From: DASSFZ01 sp035292585
GTDB taxonomy: Bacteria; Chloroflexota; Anaerolineae; Fen-1058
DNA: 64,000 nucleotides
NCBI GenBank assembly: GCA_035292585.1
Contig: DATDPU010000027.1
Span: forward strand, 75,740-139,739
Reading direction: 5' to 3'
A program made the position numbers and the translations under genes. The notes below the pieces were generated by a model. It ran no database searches. It had not been told where the DNA came from and saw nothing but the letters and a program-made list of their open reading frames with translations. Below are positions 25,279 to 34,937 of this stretch, in pieces (position 1 is the first letter of the stretch; each line of letters begins with the position of its first letter).

Positions 25279-25965
25279 GAGAGTATACCTTTGTTGGGGA
25301 TCTTCCAATCGGTCATACGGGCTAGAGGGGCCAGCGCTGATTCGCATGGCCTGATGTCGGCTGGTACGGTAGACAGTACCGTAGTCACAGCAGACCTGAC
25401 ACTACGTTGTGGGGTGATGTGAATCTCCGATGTGGTCACGATAACGGCCGGCTGCAACGCCATGACTATCCCAACTACAATAATGCTAGTTCACACCTCA
25501 TCCTTTCACGCGGGCTAATCCTTGCCAGGAGATTGCCGCGACATTACTTGACGTTGGCGAGAGTTTAGACCCGAACCAATGCTGCGTCAAGCCGACGGCG
25601 GGGCCAAAGCGCGACGCGGCCAAGGTTGGAGCGGAGGCCTTAAGGGGTGGATACTTGACGCAGCAGCGAGGGCAGGGGCCAAGCCCTGCCCTCGCTCTTC
25701 CATGCGTGCTCTACATGTCGGTTCACGTATGCTGCAATGTCTTTAAGTGGTCGATCTTGAGGTTCATGTACTGGTCGGTCACCTCGCCGTGGACGTAGGA
25801 CCCTGGCGCGTTCATGCGCAGAGCGAAACCAATCCAGCAACGGTTCAAGATGAGCCGTGACGAGGCGCAGCACGAAGTCGGGTACAATCCGCATTCAGGC
25901 CAACAAGGCGCTTGCCAGCACGGAGGTCGGCCTCGGTCGATTTCCCGTTGCGAATGAAAGGGTGA
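25279..25965. other. Gene-poor stretch with remnants and a hairpin
   Basis: No intact gene is supported. GCGAGGGCAGGG/CCCTGCCCTCGC (25666-25695) is a perfect 12-bp stem followed by TCTTCC and may terminate transcription. TGCTGCGTCAAG and CTTGACGCAGCA (near 25580 and 25653) are inverted copies that could be the ends of a lost element. On the minus strand at about 25730-25900 two overlapping frames both give protein-like sequence (VPDFVLRLVTAHLEPLLDWF, and NAPGSYVHGEVTDQYMNLKI after a frame change), which suggests a degraded gene I cannot identify. Confidence 0.4.
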
Positions 25966-26718
25966 TTACCAGTCTTTCTCTCGGAGGTTGGCTTCGATGC
26001 GGCTATCGCGTTCCTGTTCGACACGCAGCCGATCGAGGATGGTAATTTTGCCGGCGCTATAGCCGAGCAGGCCGCGCTTCCGCCAATCGTGCAAGAGATG
26101 GTTGATCCACTCCCGGCGCACGCCGATGAGCGAGGCCAAGTCGGCCCGGTTCAGCCCGAGGTCCAAAATATAGCGCTTCCCCTTCTCAACTTCCTCGCCA
26201 AACTGGTCATTGAAGGTCAGCAACAAATGGAGCAACCGGCCAGCCGCATCGTACTGAGCGACGGCTTCCGCGTAGGCAGCGGTCCAGCGTGTCTTGGCGG
26301 CGAGCACGCGAATCACCGCCAAGGCTAGCTCCGGAATTGTGCTCAAGCGCGCCAGGAATCGTTCAGCCGTAATCTGCAACAAGCCGCACGGCCCGATCGC
26401 GCGAGCGCTGGCCGAACGTGGCTGCCCATCGACCACAGCCAGCTCGCCGATGATGTCGCCGATGCCAAAGATCGTGATCGACGTCTCGTGGCCAGAAGGT
26501 GCCATACGAAAGATGCGTATCTTGCCCCGCAGAATGATGAACAGATCGTAACCCGGATCACCTTGCCGAAAGATCGTCTCACCCTTGTCGTACTCGCGAA
26601 GCTGCAAATCCTGGCTCAATGCCGCGAGATCCGGATCGCGAAGCGTAGCCAGGAGCGGGACCTGTCTTAGGAACGCCAGCTTTTTAGAAAGCAGCTCGGA
26701 ACTCGTTTGCGTCGGCAT
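25966..26718 (-). CDS. Crp/Fnr-family transcription regulator
   Basis: A 250-residue protein. The cyclic-nucleotide-binding fold covers about residues 20-140 (GETIFRQGDPGYDLFIILRG and GELAVVDGQPRSASARA, the latter in the position of the cAMP-binding phosphate cassette). A C-terminal winged HTH follows (LNRADLASLIGVRREWINHL). No N-terminal cysteines for an iron-sulfur cluster are visible, so it is Crp-like rather than Fnr-like. The effector is unknown. It stands alone, upstream of transposase debris. Confidence 0.9.
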   Translation of the reverse strand: MPTQTSSELLSKKLAFLRQVPLLATLRDPDLAALSQDLQLREYDKGETIFRQGDPGYDLFIILRGKIRIFRMAPSGHETSITIFGIGDIIGELAVVDGQPRSASARAIGPCGLLQITAERFLARLSTIPELALAVIRVLAAKTRWTAAYAEAVAQYDAAGRLLHLLLTFNDQFGEEVEKGKRYILDLGLNRADLASLIGVRREWINHLLHDWRKRGLLGYSAGKITILDRLRVEQERDSRIEANLREKDW

Positions 26719-26758
26719 GTTCTACTCTTAAAACAGTGAACTAGAGCGTGTTACGGAC

Positions 26759-26934
26759 TTATAGTAAATACGCCATCACTTCCACGAAGCGGCGGAGCAT
26801 CAAAATCGCGAAGGCCAAGAAATGCAACCCCGCCACAGTCTCAGGCAAGCGTTCATAATCTCGCGCCAGCCGGCGAAAGCGGGCCGCCCAGGCCAAGCTG
26901 CGCTCGACCACCCAGCGGCGCGCCGCTGGGTGGT
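26759..26934 (-). pseudogene. IS5-family transposase, C-terminal fragment
   Basis: The minus strand encodes RRWVVERSLAWAARFRRLAR, then DYERLPETVAGLHFLAFAIL and MLRRFVEVMAYLL-stop, the unmistakable C-terminus of IS427-group IS5 transposases. Nothing upstream of RRWVVERS is present. The break coincides with a 28-bp perfect palindrome (26907-26934), so part of the fragment is duplicated head-to-head at its broken end. Confidence 0.85.
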
Positions 26935-26939
26935 GCAGT

Positions 26940-27281
26940 GCCGCGCAGCACGCTGGAGGCGCCGCGCCTGTCTACCGCGCCTACGACATCGGCGCCTCGT
27001 TCAACGAGGATTACGCGGAGCAGATGTACGGGGCCGATATGACCAGCGGGCTTCGAGACGCCAACGACTTGCCGATTCGGGATGAGGAAGGCAACGAAGT
27101 CAGCTTCCTCAATCAATGGGCCGATGCGCCGACCGTCGAGCTGCGCGACGATGGCACAAAGGCTTTCCTCGTCTCGGCCGGCAATGCCGCGTCGGCCGGG
27201 TCGTATCGGCTTCATTTCGATGATCAGCTAGACCTCGGCGCTTCAGCGCCGCTGTTGCGTCGCAGCGGCGGTCTGTCGTGA
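26940..27281 (+). pseudogene. Fragment of a hypothetical protein
   Basis: The plus strand reads GAAPVYRAYDIGASFNEDYA, then EQMYGADMTSGLRDANDLPI and FLNQWADAPTVEL without an authentic start. It resembles the AYDIGxxFNEDYxEQMY segment of Chloroflexota hypothetical proteins as I remember them. It is truncated at the left by the palindromic junction and runs at the right into unrelated sequence before its stop. It is most likely debris from a longer gene. Confidence 0.5.
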
Positions 27282-27437
27282 CCCTGAAGGCAGCATGTGC
27301 AGCGACTGCGGTCGAATGCGGCGAGCAAGACTTGGGCGCAAGGTGACCTGCTTGAATTCGGTGAGCAGGTTGGGAGATATGACACCGTCCGGGTCGCCGA
27401 GGATGGGGGTTGGAGCGTTAGACGGCGATGATCCTCG

Positions 27438-28370
27438 CTAAACCAGTTGCCGTGCTATATCTGTCACCGCCCCGGCTCTGGCCCACGTCTCGCGCCGGTC
27501 GTTGAACTCCCGCTCGTCCGAGCGCAGCGCGAAGGCGTAAGCGCCCATAACCTGCGGCTGAGCGCGCAGCAGGTCGAAGTATTGCCTGTACTCCCGGCCT
27601 TTGGCCGCGTCGTCTTCCTCCGACTTAGCCTTGTTGTTGCTGAACTCGGTGATCCACAGCGGCTGGCCAAAGTTCTGCTCGATGAAGTGCAAGAAATACA
27701 ACCCGTCGTGTTTGTCCCGCATGGCCGTGGCGTCGGGCCAGTAACAATGGACGCCGACGCCGTCCACCAAGCCGTCACGGATGGCGCGATGGATGTGGGG
27801 GAACCACTCGAACACGCTGCGGCCCGGATCGTCTTCGCCAAAAGACGGGGTGAGACCGGGGAAGATGAGCCGAGCGGCCGGGAACTCGCGGCGCATCGCG
27901 CGCGCCAGCGGCGTATACCACTCGGCTACGAATTGACTCGCCGACGACCAATGGACGGACTTCCAGCCGTCTGCCGCCACGTTCGGCTCGTTGTGCAGCT
28001 CGAACGTGTCCACGCCCAGGGCGAGCAGCTCCCCGATCACCTGGCGATGGTCGTTGAACACTTGCTGGCCCGTCTGGTGGGGCGCCTGGTGCGGGGTGGC
28101 GTGCAGGCGCACCACGATGCCTTTCGGGTCGAATCGGCGACCGGGGCCGCTGCCGTCGATGAAGCGGCGCGCGATATCGACGACGGGCATGTTGGTCAGC
28201 AGCTTCACGCCGTCCAGCAACGCCGCCGTCCTAAAGCACTCCCAATCGACGGAGACGAAGTCGCCGGATGCGGCGATGCCCAGACCCCGCCACACGCGAT
28301 GAGCAGGGGACGCTGGCGGCGCGTCGAAGGACGGCGTCGGGTCAAGATGGTTAGGCAATTCATCACTCAT
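27438..28370 (-). CDS. Clan GH-A-like glycoside hydrolase
   Basis: A 310-residue TIM-barrel protein. VDTFELHNEPNVA supplies the Asn-Glu pair that carries the general acid/base in clan GH-A enzymes, and PLWITEFSNNKA supplies a plausible nucleophile Glu. HCYWPDATAM lies between. No signal peptide is evident, so it may be cytoplasmic. GGAGGAATAGAGAAA precedes the ATG at 28370, making this start firm although the frame extends upstream. The natural substrate is not visible. It is adjacent to, but outside, the repeat-bracketed enzyme cassette. Confidence 0.75.
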   Translation of the reverse strand: MSDELPNHLDPTPSFDAPPASPAHRVWRGLGIAASGDFVSVDWECFRTAALLDGVKLLTNMPVVDIARRFIDGSGPGRRFDPKGIVVRLHATPHQAPHQTGQQVFNDHRQVIGELLALGVDTFELHNEPNVAADGWKSVHWSSASQFVAEWYTPLARAMRREFPAARLIFPGLTPSFGEDDPGRSVFEWFPHIHRAIRDGLVDGVGVHCYWPDATAMRDKHDGLYFLHFIEQNFGQPLWITEFSNNKAKSEEDDAAKGREYRQYFDLLRAQPQVMGAYAFALRSDEREFNDRRETWARAGAVTDIARQLV

Positions 28371-28637
28371 TTTCTCTATTCCTCCAAAAGTGAAGGTTGG
28401 TTCGGTCCTCCTCTCGTTGTGGCGCCGATCCGGCATCTGGGATGGGCCGGACGACCATCTCCAGGACTTCCACGGTGCTACTTCAGCCCCATTTACGAGA
28501 GCACTCGCCCACCCCTGTGTTTCTGGTTGATGTGATGGACTTGCGCGCATTATCCGCCCTGGCCGTTTCCAAAACGTTTCCACACGCGCCCATCGTCCTC
28601 CCTCTATACCCTTCGCGTAAGCTGCCTAGTGGACGGG

Positions 28638-28768
28638 CTAGTACCCTGACCACTTAATTCTGCGGGGTTCGGACGGCAGTTGGACTGCCGTCCGCCGCAG
28701 GCCCACGGGGCGGCTTCGCACTGCAACTGCGGCGGGAACTACGCAACTTCAAATTGTCGAAGCACTAG
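28638..28768. repeat. 131-bp inverted repeat, left copy
   Basis: Bounded at both ends by CTAG. Its sequence is nearly the exact reverse complement of 34938-35068, which is also 131 bp and CTAG-bounded. The interior contains CGGACGGCAGTTG and CTGCCGTCCG palindromes and no gene. The two copies bracket five minus-strand genes with the same (TACCC or GGGTAC) side facing outward. Confidence 0.9.
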
Positions 28769-28799
28769 GTTAGCGGAACGACAACAGCACGCTGAGGAG

Positions 28800-28837
28800 A
28801 ACAAAAAGCACCGCAGATTCATGATCTGCGATGCTTT
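28800..28837 (-). terminator. Rho-independent terminator of the enzyme cluster
   Basis: On the minus strand AAAGCATCGCAGAT-CATGA-ATCTGCGGTGCTTT forms a 14-bp stem (one T-G pair) followed by TTGTT. It lies 28 bp after the stop of the phosphoesterase gene and should end the cluster transcript. Confidence 0.8.
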
Positions 28838-28864
28838 GGAGCAGCGGGGTGGTTCTTCACTCGT

Positions 28865-30445
28865 TCAGCGAGCGCGCACCCCAAACTTCTCGGCATAGGC
28901 CGCGCCGCTGAACTCAAAGACGTCCTGGTCCTCGCGCCGCGTTCTGCCCACCAGCTGGGCGCTAGCCCACTCCAGCGACCGGTGCAAATCGTTCACGTGT
29001 TCCGGATCAGGTTCGGACTCCGCCGGTGCGGGGTCAACCTCGGGCTGGTCCGTCCGAGGCTCGGTCAGCGTCAGGACACAACTCAAGTCGGGTGCGACGG
29101 CGTCTCGCTTAGTCAAATGATCTTTCAAGTCAAAGCAGTTTTGGATCGTGGCAATCACTGAAGTGTGATCGAACGGCGTGTAGCCGGCTGGCCGGCAGAT
29201 GGCGCCTGGCTCGATGTACGGCGAAATCAACACGGCCGGGACGCGTAAGCCGAAGCGGTTGAACTCAAAGCCCAATTGGCCGGGGTTGCCCTGTCCATCC
29301 GGCGGTGTAGCCGTGTTCGGGGGCGCTACGTGATCGTAGCAGCCGCCGTGCTCGTCGTAAGTGATGACCAGCAGGGTTTCGTTCCACTGAGGCGACTGCA
29401 CCACGGCCCGATAGACATCGGCGATGAGCTTTTCCCCGGCGCGAATGTCCGAGGGCGGGTGCTGATCGTTCTGCGCGCGTCCCGTAGCGGGATCGCGATA
29501 AAACTGCGGTTCCAGAAAAGCATAGCTCGGCAGAGAGCCGTTCGCCGCATCTTGATAGAATTCGTCGATCAGGCGGAAGTTGCCGTCAAAGGCGCGGTCG
29601 TGCAATTGCGTCAGCGTCAGGCGGGTTAAGGAAAAGTCCTGTCCTTGCTCCCACGGTTCGCCGCTCCCCGGGCGCTTGACCTGGGCGGTGCCGTGGTAGA
29701 CCTTCCAACTCAAGTCGGTACGCTGCTCGTTGCGAATGGCGTCTTCAATTTGATTGAAGATGGTTCGGGCGTCGAACAGGGCTTGCGGCTTGTTGTTGAC
29801 CTGACTGCACGAGGTGGCTGCGTGGATGAAGGCCCGATTGGGCAGCGTCTGGCTGGGGACAGACGCGAACCACTGGTCACACACGGCGAATTCTCTGGCA
29901 AGCCGACTCAACACCGGCGTTTGTTCCGGCGTGTAGCAGGTCATGATCTCGCGCGGATCGGTCGGTTTTTCGCCGAAGATCAGCGTCGCATACAGCATAG
30001 CGTCCCGGTAGTTGTCGACAAAGCCCATGTTGGTCGGCGCGACCGAATCGGCATAGGGTCGTTGCGGCCAGGCGCCGTGCGCGATCGCGTACTTCTGGAA
30101 GAGTTGATAGTTGGTGTCCTGGTAGCCTTCGCCCGGATCGGGGTTGGGCAACGTGTAATCAGGTTGCTCGTGCCAGGCGCGCTTCGAGCTTCTGCCCTTG
30201 GGCGCTGCGCCGTTTCTGCGCACGTACACCTTTTCGACAAAGGGAACGCCGTCCGAATCGATGTTATCGAGCGGGTTCCACAAGTCGTCGCGCAGGCCGT
30301 CGAACTCCTGATCGCGCGGGGGGGCTTCCTTCGCGTAAAGCCAACCCAGCAGGTTGTCGAAAGAGCGATTCTCCAGCATCAGCACCAGGATGTGCTTGAT
30401 GCGCTTCAGCGCGGCGGGGTTCGGTTGCAGATATTGGTTTGCCAT
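28865..30445 (-). CDS. Phospholipase C/acid phosphatase-like phosphoesterase
   Basis: A 526-residue member of the phosphoesterase family that contains bacterial non-haemolytic phospholipase C and AcpA. The N-terminal IKHILVLMLENRSFDNLLG holds the metal-binding Glu-Asn, TYDEHGGCYDHVAPP the second metal site and YTPFDHTSVIATI the third. No Tat or Sec signal is visible, which is unusual because most relatives are exported. AAGGAAGACC precedes ATG 30445. It is the last gene of the repeat-bracketed block, followed by a terminator. Confidence 0.88.
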   Translation of the reverse strand: MANQYLQPNPAALKRIKHILVLMLENRSFDNLLGWLYAKEAPPRDQEFDGLRDDLWNPLDNIDSDGVPFVEKVYVRRNGAAPKGRSSKRAWHEQPDYTLPNPDPGEGYQDTNYQLFQKYAIAHGAWPQRPYADSVAPTNMGFVDNYRDAMLYATLIFGEKPTDPREIMTCYTPEQTPVLSRLAREFAVCDQWFASVPSQTLPNRAFIHAATSCSQVNNKPQALFDARTIFNQIEDAIRNEQRTDLSWKVYHGTAQVKRPGSGEPWEQGQDFSLTRLTLTQLHDRAFDGNFRLIDEFYQDAANGSLPSYAFLEPQFYRDPATGRAQNDQHPPSDIRAGEKLIADVYRAVVQSPQWNETLLVITYDEHGGCYDHVAPPNTATPPDGQGNPGQLGFEFNRFGLRVPAVLISPYIEPGAICRPAGYTPFDHTSVIATIQNCFDLKDHLTKRDAVAPDLSCVLTLTEPRTDQPEVDPAPAESEPDPEHVNDLHRSLEWASAQLVGRTRREDQDVFEFSGAAYAEKFGVRAR

Positions 30446-30550
30446 GGTCTTCCTTTGCGCGACTCGCTTGCGCCGCAACGCAATTTAGCGGATACGACCG
30501 ATAGATAGATGTGACCAGGTGATGCGACCGCCTCTCGACATCTGTCGGTC

Positions 30551-31366
30551 TCAGACATAAAACGCCCGGCTCTGAATCGCAATGGGCGGCGACTGAAAAA
30601 TCTGGACGGCGGCCGCAGGCGCGTCTCCGATTAGATTCTGCATATCTTTCCGCATCGGATGCGTACTCTGTCCATAGCTCAACTGCACACGTCGGCGCTG
30701 ATTCCCGGCGAGCAGATAAGTGGCGTAGGGCAGCAGGATATTCCATCGGGCGGCGATGGGCTGACCTTGATAGGTGCCGTATTCGGTCGTCGGTGAAAAG
30801 TTGCCCGCCTCCGAATTGAGTCCTTGCAGATCGATTTCACACGAGAAAATATCGCCTTTCGGACTGTTTGGTTTCTGTGGATCACGACAAGAAATCTGCC
30901 ACGTCTTGACCTCGGGGCTATTGAGCGACGGCATGTTGATGGCAAAGTTGGTCTTGAATTTCGGCTCGCCAAACAGCGTTTCCCCGGCCTGAATGGCCAA
31001 ATCATTGTCGCACGGGACGTGCACGCGGTGATGTCCCATATTTTTCGTCTGCTCTTCACCCCGCAGATACTGCGCCAGGGTAATTGGGGGCACGTGCGCG
31101 GCATCCGCTTGAGGGTAGGCGACAATGCTCAGTTCGATTTCTTGTGTAATGCTGGCCCCCGTTGAGAAGTGGCTCACGTAAAGTTGGTAATTGAATGAGA
31201 CGCAGCCCCGTTTGTCAAACAGCGCCGGCTCGAGACGGGTGTTTTTGAGATAGGAAGCCAGCCGGGCAGGGTCAACCAAATAATACACGCCGCAATTGGT
31301 CAGTGCGGCGTAATAAAACGGCATTTGAAATCCGGTGGGAATCGGGGGCAAGGGATTGCTGGCCAT
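30551..31366 (-). CDS. Acetoacetate decarboxylase-like protein
   Basis: A 271-residue protein. The segments FNYQLYVSHFSTG, ELSIVAYP and AGETLFGEPKFKTNF resemble the beta-barrel of the acetoacetate decarboxylase superfamily, where a GxPK stretch contributes the Schiff-base lysine (here GEPKFK). The match is by eye and moderate. The protein has no signal peptide. Gene order, with the ferritin-like and GMC genes immediately upstream, suggests a shared small-molecule pathway. Confidence 0.45.
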   Translation of the reverse strand: MASNPLPPIPTGFQMPFYYAALTNCGVYYLVDPARLASYLKNTRLEPALFDKRGCVSFNYQLYVSHFSTGASITQEIELSIVAYPQADAAHVPPITLAQYLRGEEQTKNMGHHRVHVPCDNDLAIQAGETLFGEPKFKTNFAINMPSLNSPEVKTWQISCRDPQKPNSPKGDIFSCEIDLQGLNSEAGNFSPTTEYGTYQGQPIAARWNILLPYATYLLAGNQRRRVQLSYGQSTHPMRKDMQNLIGDAPAAAVQIFQSPPIAIQSRAFYV

Positions 31367-31408
31367 GGTGTTTGTTCTTCTTTCTACGCGCCGTGCAGGT
31401 TGGGTGTA

Positions 31409-32494
31409 TTACGCTATGGAGTTCGACACGTATTCAAAGCTGGGGCCGGCCGTCATCTCTTCGTCGCCGACGGGAATCTTCATCAATTCAACCGCTTGAT
31501 ACTTGAGATCGTACATGCCCACCACGGACTGCATCAGGCGTTTCGGTTTGCCGTTCAGCGCGGCGTGCAGTTCATCGAGCAAGGCCCTGTAGGTGCGATT
31601 GAACGCATACGCTTTTCGCCACAACGCGCTGTCGTGGGGATAATGCGCCATCTTCGGATTGGGCCGCATCGGGTAGACTTGATCCCAGTGAACCAGCAGC
31701 CGCGCTCCCGACGGCCCGGACGTGGGTGTGTCAGCCGCCGTGTAGCGCCGCTCCTGGTAGATTTCGTTGAAGCGGAAGTAGTGCGCCAGCTCTTTCACCT
31801 CGCCAAACTGCTCTTGGTCGCCGTCGAAGATCGTATGATGGACGCCTTCGCCTTGCCCGGTGATTTCGTCCAAGGCCTGGAGCGCGGAGGGTAAATCCGT
31901 GACGGGAATGGCTTCGCCGCCTCCGCCATAATAGTATTCGGGCGTTATTTGGCGGGATATGTCTCCCGTGAAGCTGCCCTCGGCGGAGAGGTCGTGTAAA
32001 CCCAACTCAATCGCCTCATAGAACTGCGCAATCGTGTGATACTTGTCGGCCTCCGGCGGCGCGTGAGGTTTGGCCGGCCGCTCGATGCGGAGGAACGTCT
32101 CGAGGGCCTGCTTCGAAAACTTTTCCAGGTTCACGCGGAAGGCATCGTCGCTGTGCGGCAGAAAGGTCGGATACTCGGGGATGAACTTGGGATGATTGAG
32201 GCTGGGTTCGCCGCCAACCGCATTGAGCACATTGGCCGCCAGGATCATGTGAAGCATTTCTTCCAAGACCACACTCTTGATGATCTGCGCCGCTTCCCGG
32301 TTGGAACCATCTTTGATGGAATACAGGGCGCACAGATAAGGCGGGATGGTCGACTGCTCCAGCTCGATCGCCGTCTGGAGATGGCTGTGCAAACTCGCCA
32401 AAGTCTTGATGCGTCGATGTGGAGGAATAGTCGGTTCGCCGCGCCGCCGCAGAAGCTGCCGCTTGCCAACATGCGTGGCTTGTTTTTCGTCCAT
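31409..32494 (-). CDS. VioB/RebD-type ferritin-like protein
   Basis: A 361-residue protein with a four-helix ferritin-like domain. HSHLQTAIELEQSTIPPYLC and VVLEEMLHMILAANVLNAVG carry the Glu and EXXH ligands for a metal centre. This is the domain found in iminophenylpyruvate dimer synthases of violacein and rebeccamycin biosynthesis (VioB, RebD). Free-standing copies like this one occur in many bacteria with unknown substrates. AAGGTG six bases upstream supports ATG at 32494. It lies 26 bp after the GMC oxidoreductase gene. Confidence 0.8.
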   Translation of the reverse strand: MDEKQATHVGKRQLLRRRGEPTIPPHRRIKTLASLHSHLQTAIELEQSTIPPYLCALYSIKDGSNREAAQIIKSVVLEEMLHMILAANVLNAVGGEPSLNHPKFIPEYPTFLPHSDDAFRVNLEKFSKQALETFLRIERPAKPHAPPEADKYHTIAQFYEAIELGLHDLSAEGSFTGDISRQITPEYYYGGGGEAIPVTDLPSALQALDEITGQGEGVHHTIFDGDQEQFGEVKELAHYFRFNEIYQERRYTAADTPTSGPSGARLLVHWDQVYPMRPNPKMAHYPHDSALWRKAYAFNRTYRALLDELHAALNGKPKRLMQSVVGMYDLKYQAVELMKIPVGDEEMTAGPSFEYVSNSIA

Positions 32495-32519
32495 GCTAGT
32501 CACCTTTGTTCAAGAACGA

Positions 32520-34394
32520 TCACTGGAGGTCTTTGATGATGTTTTCGGCGGCCCAAAACGTGAGCGCGGCCATCGTCAAAGTCGGATTGGAAGTGCCGAG
32601 CGTGGGCATGTTGCCGCAGCCCACCAGGAAGAGGTTGGGGTGATCCCAGGTGCGCTGCTCGCGGTTCACGACCGAATCGTGGGGACTAAAGCCCATGCGA
32701 TGGGTGCCGACCAGATGCCCCGCGCCGCGAAAAGAATATCCGGCGCCGTGGTAGGTCACGTAATCGGCATCGGTCGGATCATATTGGGTGTAGTCTTGAA
32801 CGCCGATGCGGGCGAACATCTGATCGGAGATGCGTTTGGCGGCGGCGAATGCCGCGCGGATGTAGTCGGAGACGTCGTAATGGATCACCGGGCGGTAATT
32901 GCCGAGCCGATCGACATACTGTGGATCGAGCGTGATCCGATTGGAGGGTTCGGGCAATTGTTCGCACTCAAAGTGCAGCAGCACTTGCCGCGTCACGGTC
33001 GCCTCGATATGCTTCCGGAGCGCCTTGCCGAAGAGATTCAGCCGGTTGACCGCTCGATCCAGATCGGTATCCGGCGCGCCGGTCGGCCAGCCCCAACCCC
33101 AATTGTCAATCGGCACGATGAAGGCCGCATGGTGCGCGCGAAAGTCGCCGTCGCGGAAAACCGGGATGTTAGAGGTCGAGCCAGGCCCCCGGAAGCTGTA
33201 CACGGGCTGCGGCATCAAGCCCCAGGTCAACAGCACCGCATGATCCATCAAATTGCGGCCCACTTGATCGCTCGTGTTCGCAATGCCCGAAGCGAGTAAG
33301 AGCTTGGCGTTTTCGACCGAATGGGCTGCCAGCACATAGACCTTTCCCCGCGCGACGCCGACCGTATGCTCCGGCGAATCTGGATTGTGGTAGCGCTTGT
33401 AGGCAATGCCGGTGACGCGGCCCGAGGCGGGATCAAGCTCCACCTTGGAGGCCACCGCTTGGGCGATGAGGTCAACGTTGGCCCGGAGCGAACTCTTGAG
33501 CGTCTTGAGCGCGTTGTACTTAGCCTGCACCGGGCAGATCGGGACACAGCTCGCGTTGCCTTCGCAGCGCTGGCCGGTGTATGGATCCCAGAGGGCGCCC
33601 ACCGGCTCATAACTGTTGTCCGAGGGTTCAAGCCGCAGTGTGTGGCTTGCTGCATCCCAGTGAGGGGCCGAGCGCCTATACCGCCGATTGGGCGTTGAAT
33701 TTCGGCCTTGCGGCGTGGTCGTCACGTAGACCTCGATCTCCTGCTCACCCGCCGAAACGGTCATGCCCCGCACACCCTTATGGATTTGCTGATCGAGATA
33801 GCTCGGCGGGAGTTTGTGCATCGGAAAGACGTAGTCTTTGCCAAAGAAGTCCTTACCCATGTGGGGATAGCGCTGCTCTTCGACCTCGGCTGAAACGCCG
33901 ATCTCACGTTCCGCCATCTCGTAATACGGTCGCAGTTCCTCATAGCTGATCGGCCAGTCCACGCCGACGCCATATTGCGTTTTCAACCGGAAATCGTTGG
34001 GCAACATGCGCAGGCAGGTGCCCAGCCAATGCAAGGTCGTCCCGCCGGGCACGCGCGCGTAATCGCTCGGGAACGGCAGCGGGCCGGCCTGAACAAAGTA
34101 GCCGTTGGTGTTGGGCGTGGTTCCGCTGATCGGGTTCACATCTAAGACGTTGGGGGATGGCGCTGTCGGAAGATTCGGATAGGCCGCGTTCGGCACCTTC
34201 GCTAACTGTAGATAATAGGTGTTCAGATAGGCTTGATAAGCGTCGTAGGCCGCCTCGCCCTCCAACGCAAGGCCCGCATCCAAACCTGCCTCAAGAATGA
34301 GGACGCTATGCCCGGCCTGCGAGAGGGTCTTGGCGACAATGGCGCCCGAAATACCTGCGCCCACGATGACGACATCGTACACCTTGTCTGTCAT
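32520..34394 (-). CDS. GMC-family FAD oxidoreductase
   Basis: A 624-residue flavoprotein. The Rossmann motif VVIVGAGISGAIVAKTL binds FAD at residues 9-25, followed by LILEAG. The C-terminal GTHRMG and GNMPTLGTSNPTLTMAALT blocks are the family end signature. A cysteine-rich stretch (CEGNASCVPICPVQAKYNA) resembles the segment seen in gluconate and sorbitol dehydrogenase large subunits. Its ATG overlaps the stop of the small-subunit gene by 4 bp. The likely role is oxidation of a sugar or alcohol, with electrons passed to a cytochrome. Confidence 0.9.
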   Translation of the reverse strand: MTDKVYDVVIVGAGISGAIVAKTLSQAGHSVLILEAGLDAGLALEGEAAYDAYQAYLNTYYLQLAKVPNAAYPNLPTAPSPNVLDVNPISGTTPNTNGYFVQAGPLPFPSDYARVPGGTTLHWLGTCLRMLPNDFRLKTQYGVGVDWPISYEELRPYYEMAEREIGVSAEVEEQRYPHMGKDFFGKDYVFPMHKLPPSYLDQQIHKGVRGMTVSAGEQEIEVYVTTTPQGRNSTPNRRYRRSAPHWDAASHTLRLEPSDNSYEPVGALWDPYTGQRCEGNASCVPICPVQAKYNALKTLKSSLRANVDLIAQAVASKVELDPASGRVTGIAYKRYHNPDSPEHTVGVARGKVYVLAAHSVENAKLLLASGIANTSDQVGRNLMDHAVLLTWGLMPQPVYSFRGPGSTSNIPVFRDGDFRAHHAAFIVPIDNWGWGWPTGAPDTDLDRAVNRLNLFGKALRKHIEATVTRQVLLHFECEQLPEPSNRITLDPQYVDRLGNYRPVIHYDVSDYIRAAFAAAKRISDQMFARIGVQDYTQYDPTDADYVTYHGAGYSFRGAGHLVGTHRMGFSPHDSVVNREQRTWDHPNLFLVGCGNMPTLGTSNPTLTMAALTFWAAENIIKDLQ

Positions 34395-34903
34395 ATCGTC
34401 TCCTCCAAGGACGCTGGCCTGCTTGGAGGCCGCTTAGTGGTTGGCCGCATGCTCCATGAACCGAATCCCGGCTGCTGTGCGCCTTGCGGGTGAGCGCCCA
34501 TGGTCTTCCAGAGCAAGCCCTGTTGGTAGGCTGCCGCCGAGGTGAAGTGAGTGACATCTTGGGGGCTGGCGCGATGCTGATTGCGCCAAGCCTGCGGCAA
34601 CTCGATCCAAGCGCCCCAGTACCACAATTGGACGATGTTTCTGGCAATCGGCCCAAACTTCGGGCTAGCCATTAGCTCACGTCGAATCGCCGCTTCCAGG
34701 TCGGCGCCCTCGTTGCCGGCGCGCTCGATCAGCTTCCGGGCTATCGCCCACAGTTCTTGACTGATCGCTTCGCCTATCACGCTGACCACTTGTTGATAGT
34801 ATTCCTGCACTAAACCCGTTCCCAACAGTTCAGCCCGGTTAAAGCCCGTCAGGCCGACCGAGAGTGAGAGGAATTGTTCCAACGAATCTTGATGGGTATC
34901 CAT
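34391..34903 (-). CDS. Small subunit of a sorbitol/gluconate-type dehydrogenase
   Basis: A 170-residue helical protein. Features are LSVGLTGFNRAELLGTGLVQ, IARNIVQLWYWGAWIELPQA and GAHPQGAQQPGFGSW, as in the FAD-SLDH/gluconate 2-dehydrogenase subunit 3 family. Such subunits assemble with a GMC flavoprotein; the partner is the next gene, overlapped by 4 bp. Many relatives have a twin-arginine signal that exports the complex, but none is visible here. AGAGGT precedes the ATG at 34903. Confidence 0.82.
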   Translation of the reverse strand: MDTHQDSLEQFLSLSVGLTGFNRAELLGTGLVQEYYQQVVSVIGEAISQELWAIARKLIERAGNEGADLEAAIRRELMASPKFGPIARNIVQLWYWGAWIELPQAWRNQHRASPQDVTHFTSAAAYQQGLLWKTMGAHPQGAQQPGFGSWSMRPTTKRPPSRPASLEETI

Positions 34904-34937
34904 GCGCACCTCTTTCAGACCGACCGGAAACCGCTGT

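Noticed and set aside
27447..28535. A plus-strand open frame of 362 codons opposite the glycoside hydrolase
   Set aside because: The minus-strand gene has a good ribosome site and conserved active-site motifs; the plus-strand frame has neither.
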